Shown here: positions 63,417-64,000 of the stretch, piece by piece
Numbering within the stretch: the first letter of the stretch is position 1
Layout: each line of letters begins with the position of its first letter
Assembly (NCBI GenBank): GCA_945907735.1
Contig: CAMDTL010000007.1
Location: 1-64,000, forward strand
DNA length: 64,000 bases
Origin: Methylotenera oryzisoli
Lineage (GTDB): Bacteria > Pseudomonadota > Gammaproteobacteria > Burkholderiales > Methylophilaceae
Direction: 5' to 3'
Notes under the pieces: model-generated
Told to the model about the DNA's origin: nothing
The model's database searches: none
The model's input: only the letters and a program-made list of their open reading frames with translations
Program-made: the position numbers and the translations under genes

Positions 63417-64000
63417 ATGTTTGATTTTTTAAAAAAGAAACCCACCGAAGAAGCTGCAAAACCTGCGGAAACCACTACAACAAAGCCAGAAGAAGCAACG
63501 CAACCCGCTAGTTTTACGCAGCGACTTAAGCAAGGACTCTCCAAAACCCGCAATCTGCTTGGCTCACAGCTAAATAATTTATTCGGCGGCGGTAAAATTA
63601 ATGCGGAAACGTACGAAGAATTAGAAACGATTTTGCTAACCAGTGATATTGGCGTTGCCGCTACGCAAAAGCTTTTAGATAACTTAAAAAAACGCGTAAA
63701 GCGTGAGAATTTGGAAGACACTTCCGCACTAAAAGCAGCGCTGAAAGCTGAATTATTAAACGTTTTAACACCATTAGAAGTGCCGCTACAGACCAATACT
63801 CATACACCTTGCGTAATCATGCTGGCAGGTGTGAATGGCGCGGGTAAAACCACCACTATCGGCAAACTCGCCAAGTTATTTCAAAGCCAAGGCAACAGCG
63901 TGTTGATTGCCGCAGGCGATACATTTCGCGCCGCCGCCAGAGAGCAATTACAGGTGTGGGGCGAACGTAACAATGTACATGTGATTGCGTCCGAAGGCGG
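63417..64000 (+). CDS. ftsY: Signal recognition particle receptor FtsY, N-terminal part (3' end outside window)
   Basis: FtsY docks SRP-ribosome complexes at the membrane. About 194 codons are visible. The N-terminus is a short charged region (MFDFLKKKPTEEAAKPAE and more Glu/Thr/Lys). The helical N domain has FTQRLKQGLSKTRNLLGSQL and YEELETILLTSDIGVAAT, then the GTPase G1 loop MLAGVNGAGKTTTIGKLAK and AAGDTFRAAAREQL. The acidic A domain is short compared with E. coli, as is usual in betaproteobacteria. It is divergent from the M16 pair, with TTAAAAT about 10 bases before the ATG. Confidence 0.96.
   Translation, partial: MFDFLKKKPTEEAAKPAETTTTKPEEATQPASFTQRLKQGLSKTRNLLGSQLNNLFGGGKINAETYEELETILLTSDIGVAATQKLLDNLKKRVKRENLEDTSALKAALKAELLNVLTPLEVPLQTNTHTPCVIMLAGVNGAGKTTTIGKLAKLFQSQGNSVLIAAGDTFRAAAREQLQVWGERNNVHVIASEG

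Overview
The window reads as a chromosomal segment of a methylotrophic betaproteobacterium, most likely family Methylophilaceae. The evidence is gene order (rng-maf, nudJ-mnmA, greA beside carAB, bamE divergent from fur, recN-nadK/hrcA-hemH, rsmD-M16-M16/ftsY), an MxaD-like periplasmic protein beside a YVTN beta-propeller protein, and an Entner-Doudoroff edd/eda pair. This assignment is inferred from context, not from an rRNA gene. Base composition is moderately AT-leaning, and non-ATG starts, mostly TTG, are common. I see no tRNA, rRNA or CRISPR array.

Region 1 (1-32.8 kb) is housekeeping. It holds rng/maf, nudJ-mnmA, nadC, ilvB-ilvH-ilvC-psd, rppH, glmM-folP-ftsH-rlmE/yhbY, greA, carA-carB, dapB-bamE/fur, an M48 lipoprotein protease, recN-nadK and hrcA-hemH. 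Remnants of type IV pilus or secretion genes lie between these: a frameshifted GspE/PilB N-terminus after nadC and a pilin C-terminus before glmM.

Region 2 (32.8-53.4 kb) is a lipopolysaccharide inner-core locus. It begins with hldD-gmhA-hldE-waaF and ends with divergent waaG-waaP and waaC. Between them are a dead IS1595/IS1016-like insertion, one intact family 2 glycosyltransferase, two decayed polymer genes, ugd, a HAD phosphatase, the edd/eda pair, and a core-decoration block. That block has a NodU/CmcH-type carbamoyltransferase, a protein with two kinase domains, a kinase-heptosyltransferase fusion and an LpxL-type acyltransferase. WaaG and WaaP are fused in one chain. Together these predict a heavily phosphorylated and probably carbamoylated inner core, and a strain that has lost outer polysaccharide genes.

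Region 3 (53.4-64 kb) holds grpE-dnaK-dnaJ behind a sigma-32-like promoter, a DUF1269-like membrane protein, a small hypothetical gene, gloA, a YfhL-type ferredoxin, coaD, rsmD, a tandem M16 peptidase pair (one with and one without HxxEH), and the start of ftsY.

Intergenic space carries a family of short terminal-inverted-repeat elements (TGTCAT...ATGACA) at about seven sites. One supplies the start codon of waaF and another encodes the last residues and stop codon of rsmD.
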